Shown one piece after another: positions 7,196 to 13,952 of a stretch of DNA of 33,372 bases. Location: contig JAFTEV010000072.1 in the NCBI GenBank assembly GCA_017453465.1, positions 1 through 33,372 of the forward strand, read 5' to 3'. Position numbers and translations under genes: made by a program. Position 1 is the stretch's first letter, and every line of letters starts with the position of its first letter. Below the pieces are notes generated by a model, which was given only the letters and a program-made list of their open reading frames with translations, was not told the DNA's origin and searched no databases. Source of the DNA: Bacteroidaceae bacterium. Its GTDB lineage: Bacteria; Bacteroidota; Bacteroidia; Bacteroidales; Bacteroidaceae.

Positions 7196-7217
7196 AAAAA
7201 GCCCCGCCGAAGCGGGG
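7196..7217 (-). terminator. Strong terminator after the DUF4417 cassette
   Basis: CCCCGC (7202-7207) pairs with GCGGGG (7212-7217) around a CGAA/TTCG tetraloop; on the minus strand it is followed by five T residues. It cuts the leftward transcript just before the promoter at 7114. Confidence 0.8.
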
Positions 7218-7352
7218 TGGAATTTTCATTCACATTTCAGTCTCCTGCTGGCTACTTCACTTTATACACAATGTCCGCTATCATAAGCCGCTCGACTAAA
7301 GAGGCCGTTCTTCCATGCCACACAGCTCCAGCGTGTGTAGCCTCCTCAAAAA

Positions 7353-7525
7353 TCATATCCAATCAATCTCGTCAAGTTCATTCACAACCTCAAACAGCTT
7401 TCTTCCGTCCAGCAATGCACGTGCCCATGCTTGAATTGTTTATGAACCTCGGTATGGATGCTCCACTTCTTTTTGTGGTCCTTGCCATATCGAGCAATCT
7501 CACGCACACCACTGCCGCTTCAGCT
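7353..7525 (-). pseudogene. Decayed, internally deleted second copy of the two-gene cassette
   Basis: Reading the minus strand right after the stop of the 7554 gene, one frame gives VREIARYGKDHKKKWSIHT and then a VHCW, close to IKEIAKYGKDHRKVWAIHT and FHYW of the intact protein at 7901-8278. In another frame, about 100 bases on, it gives LLDGRKLFEVVNELDEIDW, close to KIDGKKLYEIVNELEDMEW at the end of the intact 7554-7901 protein. So a second copy of both genes existed, and a deletion plus frameshift near 7405-7415 joined the end of one to the end of the other. No intact ORF remains. Confidence 0.7.
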
Positions 7526-7553
7526 TCTGCCGGCGTGTGTATCCTCGCATTTC

Positions 7554-7901
7554 CTAATCCCATTCCATGTCTTCAAGTTCGTTCACAATCTCGTAGAGCT
7601 TCTTCCCGTCAATCTTGAAACCACGAATCAGGTCATTGGGCGAAGACCACGTGCTGATGATTCGGTTCGGCCCATCTGAGACCTCTACCCCTCCGTCCTT
7701 GCAATGGTAGAAGTAGTATTCCATCCCCTTGTGCCTGATGATTAAGGTCATTCCGACGGCAGCGAACTCATGGAACAAAAGACATTCGTTCCAAGTGCTG
7801 TAACCAGAATTAGAATTTCGGATGTTGCCAGAAGGCGGAAATTCCTCATTGAGATAGTCTTCCCATCCGTCCTCTATTACATGTTTGATTCCTTTTACCA
7901 T
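7554..7901 (-). CDS. Second gene of the DUF4417 cassette, possible immunity or partner protein
   Basis: A 115-residue acidic protein (starts MVKGIKHVIEDGWEDYL). It is predicted mixed alpha/beta, with a strand-rich centre (GMTLIIRHKGMEYYFYHCK) and a closing helix. No family is recognised. Its ATG overlaps the stop of the upstream gene by one base, so the two are translationally coupled. Small acidic proteins coupled to a preceding basic protein are typical of immunity proteins, and the decayed second copy downstream is also typical of such loci, but no toxin activity can be shown here. A phage accessory protein is the alternative. Confidence 0.6.
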   Translation of the reverse strand: MVKGIKHVIEDGWEDYLNEEFPPSGNIRNSNSGYSTWNECLLFHEFAAVGMTLIIRHKGMEYYFYHCKDGGVEVSDGPNRIISTWSSPNDLIRGFKIDGKKLYEIVNELEDMEWD

Positions 7902-8278
7902 TATCTTTTCATTTTGCGAACTTTTTCCAACAGTTTTTTCATTTTTGGAGTTAAAGCATGTGCATCTTTCTCTGGGCGACCATCTTTCCAGTAATGGAAA
8001 TGTGGCTTTATTCCCTTATGTTCATTTGTATGTATAGCCCATACCTTCCGATGATCCTTTCCGTACTTGGCGATTTCCTTTATATCGCTGCCATCCCTCT
8101 TGATGGATACATACACACGGTTAGCCGTATGGCTGACGCGAGGCATTCTTTCCTGATTTCCTTTCCTGTATTCAAGAATCTTAATGTTCTTGGTCAGGCT
8201 TCCCGCTTGCTTCCATTCCCATTTGTCGCGAGTGCCATAATTCAATTCTTTCCTTGAAAAGCTACCGTTTCCTCCCAT
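7901..8278 (-). CDS. Basic GGNGS-start protein downstream of DUF4417, toxin-like
   Basis: A 125-residue very basic protein. It begins MGGNGSFSRK, then a linker-like stretch, and ends in a compact domain with IHTNEHKGIKPHFHYWKDG, rich in histidines and aromatic residues. Proteins starting GG[RN]GS next to DUF4417 genes occur, as I recall, in phage-derived loci. The C-terminal domain is the part kept in the decayed copy at 7353-7525. The histidine pair and basic charge would fit a nuclease-like or RNA-binding domain, but this is inference. It overlaps the DUF4417 gene by 17 bp and the next gene by 1 bp. Confidence 0.6.
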   Translation of the reverse strand: MGGNGSFSRKELNYGTRDKWEWKQAGSLTKNIKILEYRKGNQERMPRVSHTANRVYVSIKRDGSDIKEIAKYGKDHRKVWAIHTNEHKGIKPHFHYWKDGRPEKDAHALTPKMKKLLEKVRKMKR

Positions 8279-8906
8279 ATTCCTTCAATCTCTTAATATA
8301 CTCATTCGGATAATATACACTGATATCCTCACGCTCTCCAGGCATCATGTCGCCATAACGAAGAATGAGCCGGGGACTGATTCGCCGCAGCATTTCCTCA
8401 TAGCCCTGCCTCCAGAAGTACATCGAGAGGGCTGACGAGCGTATGCCCATACAGTTGACGGCAACCACACTGTTGGTTGGCATTCCGTCAAAGCGGTAGC
8501 CGAAACTCTCAGGCGTTGACCAAGTGGCATTAGGAATCACCCTCACTCCCTCGCTTTGCCACCATGCAGCCAACATCTTCCCCCTGTAGTTCTGCCAAAT
8601 GCGCATAGACCCAGGCATATCAGCATACTGACTGAAATCCGGGGCTATCACACAACAAAAGCGTCGCAACACAGGCAAATAACGCTCTGCCTGCCCCCAC
8701 ACACGCTCAAACTGGTAGTCATCAATATAGAAATGAACGCCCGAATCGAAGTCACGGCTCCGCACAGCCACATTGAACGGAACAAGTCTCTCTGGCGGCT
8801 CGTCCAGAAAAGGCTGCAGACACGGCATATCCAATTCACCTGCAAAGGTAACACTTTTATTCAAATGCAGATTCAAAAGCCTATATTTTCTTTCATAAAT
8901 ACTCAT
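8262..8906 (-). CDS. DUF4417 family protein
   Basis: A 214-residue protein with the hallmarks of DUF4417 as I recall them: a FYIDDYQFERVWGQAERY block, CVIAPDFSQYADMP, a long central part ending in VNCMGIR, and a WRQGYEEMLRRISPRLILRYGDMM block before the C-terminus. DUF4417 proteins occur widely in phages and mobile elements; the biochemical role is unknown. The family looks like a TIM-barrel-like or nuclease-like fold, though nothing here proves catalysis. A terminator (8916-8954) lies just upstream, so expression may depend on read-through. The two downstream genes overlap or abut it, forming one translational unit. Confidence 0.8.
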   Translation of the reverse strand: MSIYERKYRLLNLHLNKSVTFAGELDMPCLQPFLDEPPERLVPFNVAVRSRDFDSGVHFYIDDYQFERVWGQAERYLPVLRRFCCVIAPDFSQYADMPGSMRIWQNYRGKMLAAWWQSEGVRVIPNATWSTPESFGYRFDGMPTNSVVAVNCMGIRSSALSMYFWRQGYEEMLRRISPRLILRYGDMMPGEREDISVYYPNEYIKRLKEYGRKR

Positions 8907-8915
8907 GACATCAAA

Positions 8916-8954
8916 ACAAAAAGAGGCACCACGGACAAGAAATCCGCAGTGCCT
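8916..8954 (-). terminator. Terminator between the structural genes and DUF4417
   Basis: On the minus strand AGGCAC and GTGCCT (complements of 8949-8954 and 8924-8929), with an inner CGGA/TCCG pair, form a hairpin followed by CTTTTTG. The DUF4417 start codon lies 10 bp beyond, leaving no room for a promoter. Confidence 0.6.
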
Positions 8955-8974
8955 TTCCCCAAAAAAGAAAAAGA

Positions 8975-9856
8975 CTAACCGCCAAATTCGGGATGTGTCA
9001 CAATCCCTGTAACGACACAGGTCTCACCAGCAGACGTAAATAACAGGAGTCCATCCCTCAGCAAGGCATTCAGACCCCCCGACGACAAACTGGAATCCAC
9101 TGCAAATAAAAGAATCGTATTGGCTCCAGACCCTGTTGAACGAACAAACTTGAAAGTACCTTTTTCCTCGACACTGAACGAAAAAGCTTTTGAAGCCTCA
9201 AGCAGCCGGGTAAACCCATAAGGTCTGTTATAACGAATACTGAGACCACCACGCTGAGTAACCTCACACGGAAAATCATTCAGCACAGTAAAATCATCCG
9301 TGACGAAATCCCCCTCAAAAACCAAGTTCCTTGGGCACTCATACGTAAAGCGCAGCGGCACACCATTGCGATCCGTGCTCGCAGTGCCAGTCGTCACAGC
9401 GTCGCCAGCAACCCTCCTGGCTCCCACCAGCCGGTCACCCATCAGATACTTCACGCCATTCTTGTCCGTCACCACGAAATACATCTTCCGACCTCTTGTG
9501 GCATTCATGAAGCCCAGGATCACATCAATAACCTTCGAGCGCACCAGGTCCAGCTGATACAGCACACTCTCGCCACCGCGCTCACCCTGGTCTGTCATCG
9601 TCAGAACACCAGTGCCGTCCGTAAACTCCAGCGTATGAACCTCAGCTCCTATTTTCAGCACAAGGTCACCATCCCACTTCCCTGCAGCAGCCAGCGTCAG
9701 GGGAGAAGCCGACGTACCCTCAGGCAGCGAAGGCCACATCTCCACCTCGTCCCAGTAGCCATACTGGATTCGTTTCACAACACCAGCCAGGTTGTCGAAG
9801 TCGGCGCACGACACACCGCTGTCAATGTCAGCCAAATTAACACATTTCTTCTCCAT
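8975..9856 (-). CDS. Phage structural-type protein, longer duplicate
   Basis: 293 residues from the ATG at 9856; an upstream extension to 9925 runs inside the neighbouring gene and is not used. Residues 1-185 match the neighbour at 9874-10443 at roughly three quarters identity by eye, with identical blocks such as TDGTGVLTMTDQGERGGESV and TTGTASTDRNGVPLRFTYEC. The remaining 108 residues are unique and look beta-rich. Position directly after the probable capsid gene suggests a decoration, head-fibre or tube-like virion protein. No lectin or enzymatic motif is evident. The function is inferred from position only. Confidence 0.6.
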   Translation of the reverse strand: MEKKCVNLADIDSGVSCADFDNLAGVVKRIQYGYWDEVEMWPSLPEGTSASPLTLAAAGKWDGDLVLKIGAEVHTLEFTDGTGVLTMTDQGERGGESVLYQLDLVRSKVIDVILGFMNATRGRKMYFVVTDKNGVKYLMGDRLVGARRVAGDAVTTGTASTDRNGVPLRFTYECPRNLVFEGDFVTDDFTVLNDFPCEVTQRGGLSIRYNRPYGFTRLLEASKAFSFSVEEKGTFKFVRSTGSGANTILLFAVDSSLSSGGLNALLRDGLLLFTSAGETCVVTGIVTHPEFGG

Positions 9857-9873
9857 ACGTCTCAAATCCGCTT

Positions 9874-10443
9874 TTATGCCAAGACTGCCGTCTTGTCTCC
9901 TTCGTAAACCAGACTTCTCGCACATTCATACGTGAAGCGCAATGGCACCCCGTTACGGTCCGTGCTTGCCGTACCCGTCGTCACAGCATCACCAGCCACA
10001 CGCTTAGCAGCATTCAGACGGTCACCCATCAGGTAGCTCACGCCATTCTTGTCCGTCACGATGAAGAACAAATCCCTGCCTCTCGTCGCGTTCATGAAGC
10101 CCAGAACCACATCACTCGTCTTCGAGCGCACCAGGTCCAGCTGATACAGCACACTCTCGCCTCCGCGCTCACCCTGGTCAGTCATCGTCAGCACACCAGT
10201 GCCGTCCGTAAACTTCAGCTTATAAGCACGGCAGCCATTCTTCATCACGACATCGCCGCTCCACTTTCCTGCGTTTGCCAGCGTCAGCGGAGAGTTCTCA
10301 GTCCCTTCAGGCAATGACGGCCAGCTGCTCACATCGTCCCAGTAACCATAGATAATCTCATCCACGACACCAGCCAGGTTGTCATAGTCGGCACACGACA
10401 CACCGCTGTCAATGTCTGCCAATTGAACACAATTCTTATCCAT
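9874..10443 (-). CDS. Phage structural-type protein, shorter duplicate
   Basis: 189 residues from the ATG at 10443 (a TTG two codons upstream also opens the frame). Predicted beta-rich, beginning MDKNCVQLADIDSG and ending in a short unrelated tail (DKTAVLA) where the longer copy continues. The two copies are in direct tandem 17 bp apart, a recent duplication still clear at DNA level. It follows the probable capsid gene after a long hairpin, an arrangement typical of abundant virion proteins. The homologous core could be an Ig-like or tube-like subunit; not provable from the sequence alone. Confidence 0.6.
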   Translation of the reverse strand: MDKNCVQLADIDSGVSCADYDNLAGVVDEIIYGYWDDVSSWPSLPEGTENSPLTLANAGKWSGDVVMKNGCRAYKLKFTDGTGVLTMTDQGERGGESVLYQLDLVRSKTSDVVLGFMNATRGRDLFFIVTDKNGVSYLMGDRLNAAKRVAGDAVTTGTASTDRNGVPLRFTYECARSLVYEGDKTAVLA

Positions 10444-10477
10444 ATTCAAAATCCTATAATTAAAAATCCAACAACAT

Positions 10478-10528
10478 CCTGGCAGGTGCCCCGTGCCGCA
10501 GACCAGCGTGCCACCGGCACCTGCCAGG
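10478..10528 (-). promoter_or_regulatory. Long hairpin between the capsid gene and the duplicated genes
   Basis: CCTGGCAGGTGCC (10478-10490) and GGCACCTGCCAGG (10516-10528) are a perfect 13-bp inverted repeat with a 25-base loop that can pair further. No T run follows on the minus strand, so it is more likely an RNA stability or partial attenuation element than a full terminator. Confidence 0.55.
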
Positions 10529-10545
10529 AAAAGAAAACACTCTCA

Positions 10546-11535
10546 TCAATCCGGCACAGTCATGCCCTTGTCATTACACAGGAACATCGACTTGTCAAAT
10601 GTCGCAAACTGGAATCCCAGCACATACTTCCCGGCAGCTGTATAGAGGTAAGGGTTACCGCTGTTGAACGGAATAATCCTGTTCATGTCGCTCTCCTGGT
10701 CATACCCATAGAACTGATTCTCCTTGACGGTAATCCACACAAACTGGCTGTTCGCCGGCATACCAGTCAGGCGAATCAGCTTACACTTCTTCTGCGTATT
10801 GCGCAGCCACTGCTGGCCGGCAGTCTCTGCACCACTGCCTGTGACGAGCGTGCCCTGGGCATCCAGCCAGTCATCATACATCTCGCCAAGGTCATTAGAG
10901 ATGTGCATCTGCACCTCATACTTCTTCATCGTGTCCGGGATGGCACGATACATCTTCAGAAGTTCCGTACCGATATTGGCCGGAGTCAGCACAGCCATGC
11001 CGCGATAGAGATTCCCGTTAGCCACAGAAATCTCCTTATCCGTAATGCCCTGCTGGATGATAGTCAGCGGACCGTCAAAACTGTCCGAAAGCGCAGTCTT
11101 CGATGTGTCGCTGTCATACTTGGCTGTCAGAATCACATCGTGCAGTTCCTTCGACGCCACCTTGATGCCATAGTTGTTCAGCCACACCTCAAACGGATGA
11201 CCATTCGGGTCAAGCCCGCCCTTCACCTCAGTGATATACGCACGACGATACCGCTCAGGCTCGTCGCTCATCTCCATCACACAGGGATAAACCTTCAGAG
11301 TCCTGGGCACAATCTTGCCCGAAGCCAGCTGCCCAAGGAACTTTCCCGTGTACTTATGACTGATTCTGCCCAGAGTTGTCCGACCCAGGGTAATCGAATC
11401 CTTCACACCAGGCATCGGGGTGAAATGCTGCAAGATGTCACCTGCCTGTTCCGCATCCAGGGTCACAAGCAGATCCTGATGCTCACGCACCGCCTCAATT
11501 ACAGCGGTAATGTCAATAGGGGTTGTCAAATCCAT
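10546..11535 (-). CDS. Probable phage major capsid protein
   Basis: A 329-residue protein directly downstream of the protease-scaffold gene, the standard place for the capsid subunit. The N-terminus (MDLTTPIDITAVIEAVREHQ) is helical, followed by a mixed region with a segment resembling the extended loop of HK97-fold capsids. The C-terminal half contains KLIRLTGMPANSQFVWITVK and ends with FATFDKSMFLCNDKGM, the type of ending I associate with capsids of Bacteroidales phages. No enzymatic motif. If correct, it forms the procapsid shell matured by the upstream protease. Assignment rests on order, size and general look, not on a conserved motif. Confidence 0.6.
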   Translation of the reverse strand: MDLTTPIDITAVIEAVREHQDLLVTLDAEQAGDILQHFTPMPGVKDSITLGRTTLGRISHKYTGKFLGQLASGKIVPRTLKVYPCVMEMSDEPERYRRAYITEVKGGLDPNGHPFEVWLNNYGIKVASKELHDVILTAKYDSDTSKTALSDSFDGPLTIIQQGITDKEISVANGNLYRGMAVLTPANIGTELLKMYRAIPDTMKKYEVQMHISNDLGEMYDDWLDAQGTLVTGSGAETAGQQWLRNTQKKCKLIRLTGMPANSQFVWITVKENQFYGYDQESDMNRIIPFNSGNPYLYTAAGKYVLGFQFATFDKSMFLCNDKGMTVPD

Positions 11536-11562
11536 AACTTAAAATCTTAAAAAAGGAAAACA

Positions 11563-11949
11563 CTACTTTCGGTTCTTCGCATTGTAGAACGCACGCATCT
11601 CCTGGTTGATGTCATCCTTGGCGGTCTCATCCAGCTTCTGCTGCTTGGCATCCGATGCACCCGCTGGCAACTGATTGCCAGCCGGAGCCTGGATGGGGAA
11701 CTGCCCCACAAGGCCCTTCAGGGCCAAAGCCTTGTTCTTCACTCCGTCCATGCCCTTGACATTGTCAGAGACAGAATCAAGCACATCCTCCACATCCTTC
11801 AGCTGCCGCCCAAGCTCCTTCGCCTCGGCCAGAGCACCCTCTATTTGCTCCAGCTGCTCCTTGTTCAGCGTCACGTCGCCATCCTCTTCCGTCACCTGGT
11901 TGCTTGCGATGGCCAACAGAGCAATCAGGTTCACAAACTTCTTGTTCAT
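11563..11949 (-). CDS. Possible internal start giving a separate scaffold protein
   Basis: The in-frame ATG at 11949 (MNKKFVNLIALLAIASNQ) lies right at the boundary between the protease-linker part and the acidic coiled-coil part. The bases upstream are AT-rich (AATAAAATCGGTGTTATT), as is usual before Bacteroidales start codons, in contrast to the GC-rich coding sequence before it. The 128-residue product would be a stand-alone scaffold. Lambda Nu3 within C is the known precedent. This is an inference from sequence context. Confidence 0.4.
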   Translation of the reverse strand: MNKKFVNLIALLAIASNQVTEEDGDVTLNKEQLEQIEGALAEAKELGRQLKDVEDVLDSVSDNVKGMDGVKNKALALKGLVGQFPIQAPAGNQLPAGASDAKQQKLDETAKDDINQEMRAFYNAKNRK

Positions 11950-12735
11950 AATAACACCGATTTTATTGATTGTTTGAGTTTGAATACCACCTACCGTGTC
12001 CTGTGCCGCGCCGCTCTGCGGCGTGGTTGTGTCCTGTGCCGCGCCGCCCTGCGGTGCAGATTTCATCAGCCCCTTCAGCCCGTCCAGCAGTTCCCTGACA
12101 ATCGATCTCTCCTCACGCCCTGGGAAATCCGGTGCAGGCAGATTCAGTGCAGCACAATTCTCCACAATCTGATTACGGCTCTCCTCATTCATGCGGTTCA
12201 CGCCAGGAATCACCCTGTCAACCAGCCCCCATTCCATAGCCTCCACCGCCGTCATCCAGCGTTCTTCAGCCATCAGCGTGATGACATCCTCCATGCTCTT
12301 CTTTCCCTTGGCTCGCGCCGCATACTTCCTCGCAATGGTCAGGTTAAAAGCCTCCTGGCTTTTCTTCAGGCTCTCCAGCTCCTTGATGGTCCCCTCGATG
12401 TCCTCTATCTTCATGCTCTTATAGATGCTGATGAGATTAGAACAATTATGTACCATCAAGAAAGCATCCTCGGCAATCTCCACCTCTTTCGCGCCATAGG
12501 CCATCCATGTGGCCGCAGACGCACAGCAACCGATGAAACGAACCACCACATCACCATGCTGCTCAAAAAGCTTGCTGATGGCCAGCCCCTCATTCACACT
12601 GCCTCCCAAAGAATTTATCACACAAAGCACTGGCACATCCTTATACCGATTCAGCAGATAACTCACGTTACTACGCTGGTAACCCCATGAATCCAACATG
12701 CCGTTAATATTGATTTGCTTTCGCTCCATACACAT
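11563..12735 (-). CDS. ClpP-type prohead protease with scaffold-like C-terminal region
   Basis: 390 residues in two parts. Residues 1-180 are a ClpP/S14 serine protease fold with the expected catalytic residues: Ser73 (CASAAT), His96 (LMVHN) and Asp173 (GLVDRV), plus the glycine-rich NSLGGSVNEG loop. Residues about 225-245 are a linker containing a tandem repeat (SGAAQDT type). Residues about 262-390 are acidic and coiled-coil-rich and look like an assembly scaffold. An in-frame ATG at 11949 with an AT-rich leader could make the scaffold part separately, as lambda Nu3 is made from within C. A second ATG two codons in (12729) is an equally good start. Confidence 0.8.
   Translation of the reverse strand: MCMERKQININGMLDSWGYQRSNVSYLLNRYKDVPVLCVINSLGGSVNEGLAISKLFEQHGDVVVRFIGCCASAATWMAYGAKEVEIAEDAFLMVHNCSNLISIYKSMKIEDIEGTIKELESLKKSQEAFNLTIARKYAARAKGKKSMEDVITLMAEERWMTAVEAMEWGLVDRVIPGVNRMNEESRNQIVENCAALNLPAPDFPGREERSIVRELLDGLKGLMKSAPQGGAAQDTTTPQSGAAQDTVGGIQTQTINKIGVIMNKKFVNLIALLAIASNQVTEEDGDVTLNKEQLEQIEGALAEAKELGRQLKDVEDVLDSVSDNVKGMDGVKNKALALKGLVGQFPIQAPAGNQLPAGASDAKQQKLDETAKDDINQEMRAFYNAKNRK
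11996..12055 (-). repeat. Tandem direct repeat in the protease-scaffold linker
   Basis: Two copies of a roughly 33-bp unit (each starting GTGTCCTGTGCCGCGCCGC on the plus strand) sit inside the gene and encode a repeated SGAAQDT/GGAAQDT linker. It is in frame and marks the hinge between the protease and scaffold parts. Confidence 0.7.
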
Positions 12736-12755
12736 TATATATTATTAAGGTATTG

Positions 12756-12763
12756 CAAAGATA
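12756..12763 (-). promoter_or_regulatory. Promoter -7 box ahead of the protease gene
   Basis: TATCTTTG on the minus strand, about 20 bp upstream of the start codon; the -33 box is not consensus. It lies just after a strong hairpin and could restart transcription for the protease-capsid genes. Confidence 0.45.
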
Positions 12764-12795
12764 ACACATCTCCCTCCTTTCATTGCGTGACAGAA

Positions 12796-12835
12796 ACACC
12801 CCGAAATATGGCTTTTTCGCCATATTTCGGGGTGT
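12796..12835 (-). terminator. 17-bp perfect hairpin between the 12863 gene and the protease gene
   Basis: ACACCCCGAAATATGGC (12796-12812) and its perfect complement (12819-12835) with a 6-base loop. On the minus strand TTTCTGT follows, a weak T run, so it may be a partial terminator or attenuator. Confidence 0.6.
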
Positions 12836-12862
12836 CCCTCCCATGTCGCTTTGCGGCGTGGC

Positions 12863-13345
12863 TCATTCTTCCACGGCAATTTCATCCTCCACCTCCACCG
12901 ACGGGCCTGGCTCCTGAGCCGAGAACCTGAACGCATCACCATTCATGCCCGCATTCCCGCCAGAACTCCTGCCACTGCTAAACAGCAGAGGCACGTCCTT
13001 CGTGCCAGAAAGCAGCACACACCCATTCCTGTCCCTGTGCATTACCAGCCACTGCCCCCTTTCCAAACGCTGCCTAATGCCAGAATCCGTATCATTACGA
13101 GGTATCACGCCACTGATTTCCACATTCCACAGCTGCCCTCCATCCCCCAGTTCCTGCTGTTCCGTAAATACAAAAGCCGCATTATAAAACACAGGCAACT
13201 CCACCAGCATCTCCTCATCACTCACACTTACCCGCACCGTACCTTTTGAAAAATCTGGCTGCAGCCTGTTGAACACCTCGGCAGGAATGGCAACAATCCT
13301 GCCAAGACCACCCACATTATCCATGCTGTAAGAGATTCTCTTCAT
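12863..13345 (-). CDS. Phage protein of unknown function, upstream of the prohead protease
   Basis: A 160-residue protein, beta-rich in its first 120 residues (MKRISYSMDNVGGLGRIVAIP...), with a conserved-looking LERGQWLVMHRDRNGCVLLSGT segment and an acidic, probably disordered tail ending VEDEIAVEE. From memory, similar proteins are common in Bacteroidales prophage and phage-like gene sets near unknown genes of the 13317 type, but none has a proven role. A head-completion or tail-tube-like role is possible given the beta-rich fold. It overlaps the preceding gene by 29 bp and ends before a strong hairpin. Confidence 0.6.
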   Translation of the reverse strand: MKRISYSMDNVGGLGRIVAIPAEVFNRLQPDFSKGTVRVSVSDEEMLVELPVFYNAAFVFTEQQELGDGGQLWNVEISGVIPRNDTDSGIRQRLERGQWLVMHRDRNGCVLLSGTKDVPLLFSSGRSSGGNAGMNGDAFRFSAQEPGPSVEVEDEIAVEE

Positions 13346-13916
13346 ATAAAACCCTCCCTTTCTGTGCTATTGTCCCATAATGGGACAACTGTTCCAAAAC
13401 AAACAACGTGTTTTTAACAAAATTTTCATTCTTTACGCACCTTTTCGCGATTCTGCGGTCTCTGAGCCACATCTTCCTCAGCGCATCCACCTGCCAGTCA
13501 TCCTCCGTGAAACCAAACGTCCGGCGGAAAAGACGGATACACTCAGCAAGATTACCACTATACAGATATGTAGCCGACAGGAAAGTCTTGGCCAACGTCT
13601 CACACCGAAGTTCCAGCACACGGCAAAACAGACGCTCGTCGCTCGCCGACAAAGCCCAACCATAACGGTAAAACTGGTCACGGCTAATCTCCACCGCAAC
13701 ACGCGCAGGATACTGGCGGCCCTCACACCGCTTGTCAAAACGATGTCCGGGCTTCATCAGCCGCCCATTGATAAAAGCAGCCAGCTCCCTGTCACCACGC
13801 ACGTCCACCAGCTCAGGCCAACGGGAATCATATACCCTGAAGTTCTGCAGCAGATAACGCCTCACATACGGCTTACAATGAATCCAGATAACAAATCGCT
13901 CTTTTGCCTTGCCCAT
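13317..13916 (-). CDS. Conserved Bacteroidales phage protein of unknown function
   Basis: A 199-residue basic protein, first gene after the repeat-rich region and its promoter. It begins MGKAKERFVIWIHCKPYVRRYLL and contains RWPELVDVRGDRELAAFING, RVAVEISRDQFYRYGW, and a C-terminal helical part (FRRTFGFTEDDWQVDALRKMW) like a helix-turn-helix. I recall similar proteins in Bacteroidales prophages next to genes of the 12863 type. As first gene of the late region with basic charge, it may bind DNA and regulate or link replication to late expression; this is inference. It overlaps the next gene by 29 bp. Confidence 0.6.
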   Translation of the reverse strand: MGKAKERFVIWIHCKPYVRRYLLQNFRVYDSRWPELVDVRGDRELAAFINGRLMKPGHRFDKRCEGRQYPARVAVEISRDQFYRYGWALSASDERLFCRVLELRCETLAKTFLSATYLYSGNLAECIRLFRRTFGFTEDDWQVDALRKMWLRDRRIAKRCVKNENFVKNTLFVLEQLSHYGTIAQKGRVLYEENLLQHG

Positions 13917-13952
13917 AACAAACTAGTCAAAAAAATTTTTTTTACATTTTTC

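Noticed and set aside
7217-7679. Plus-strand ORFs over the cassette region
   Set aside because: They are shadows of the minus-strand cassette and its remnant; the minus-strand homology between the intact and decayed copies fixes the coding strand.
8975-10443. Diversity-generating retroelement template and variable repeat
   Set aside because: The two copies differ by scattered changes of all kinds over 560 bp, not adenine-specific changes in a short segment, and no reverse transcriptase gene is present in the window.
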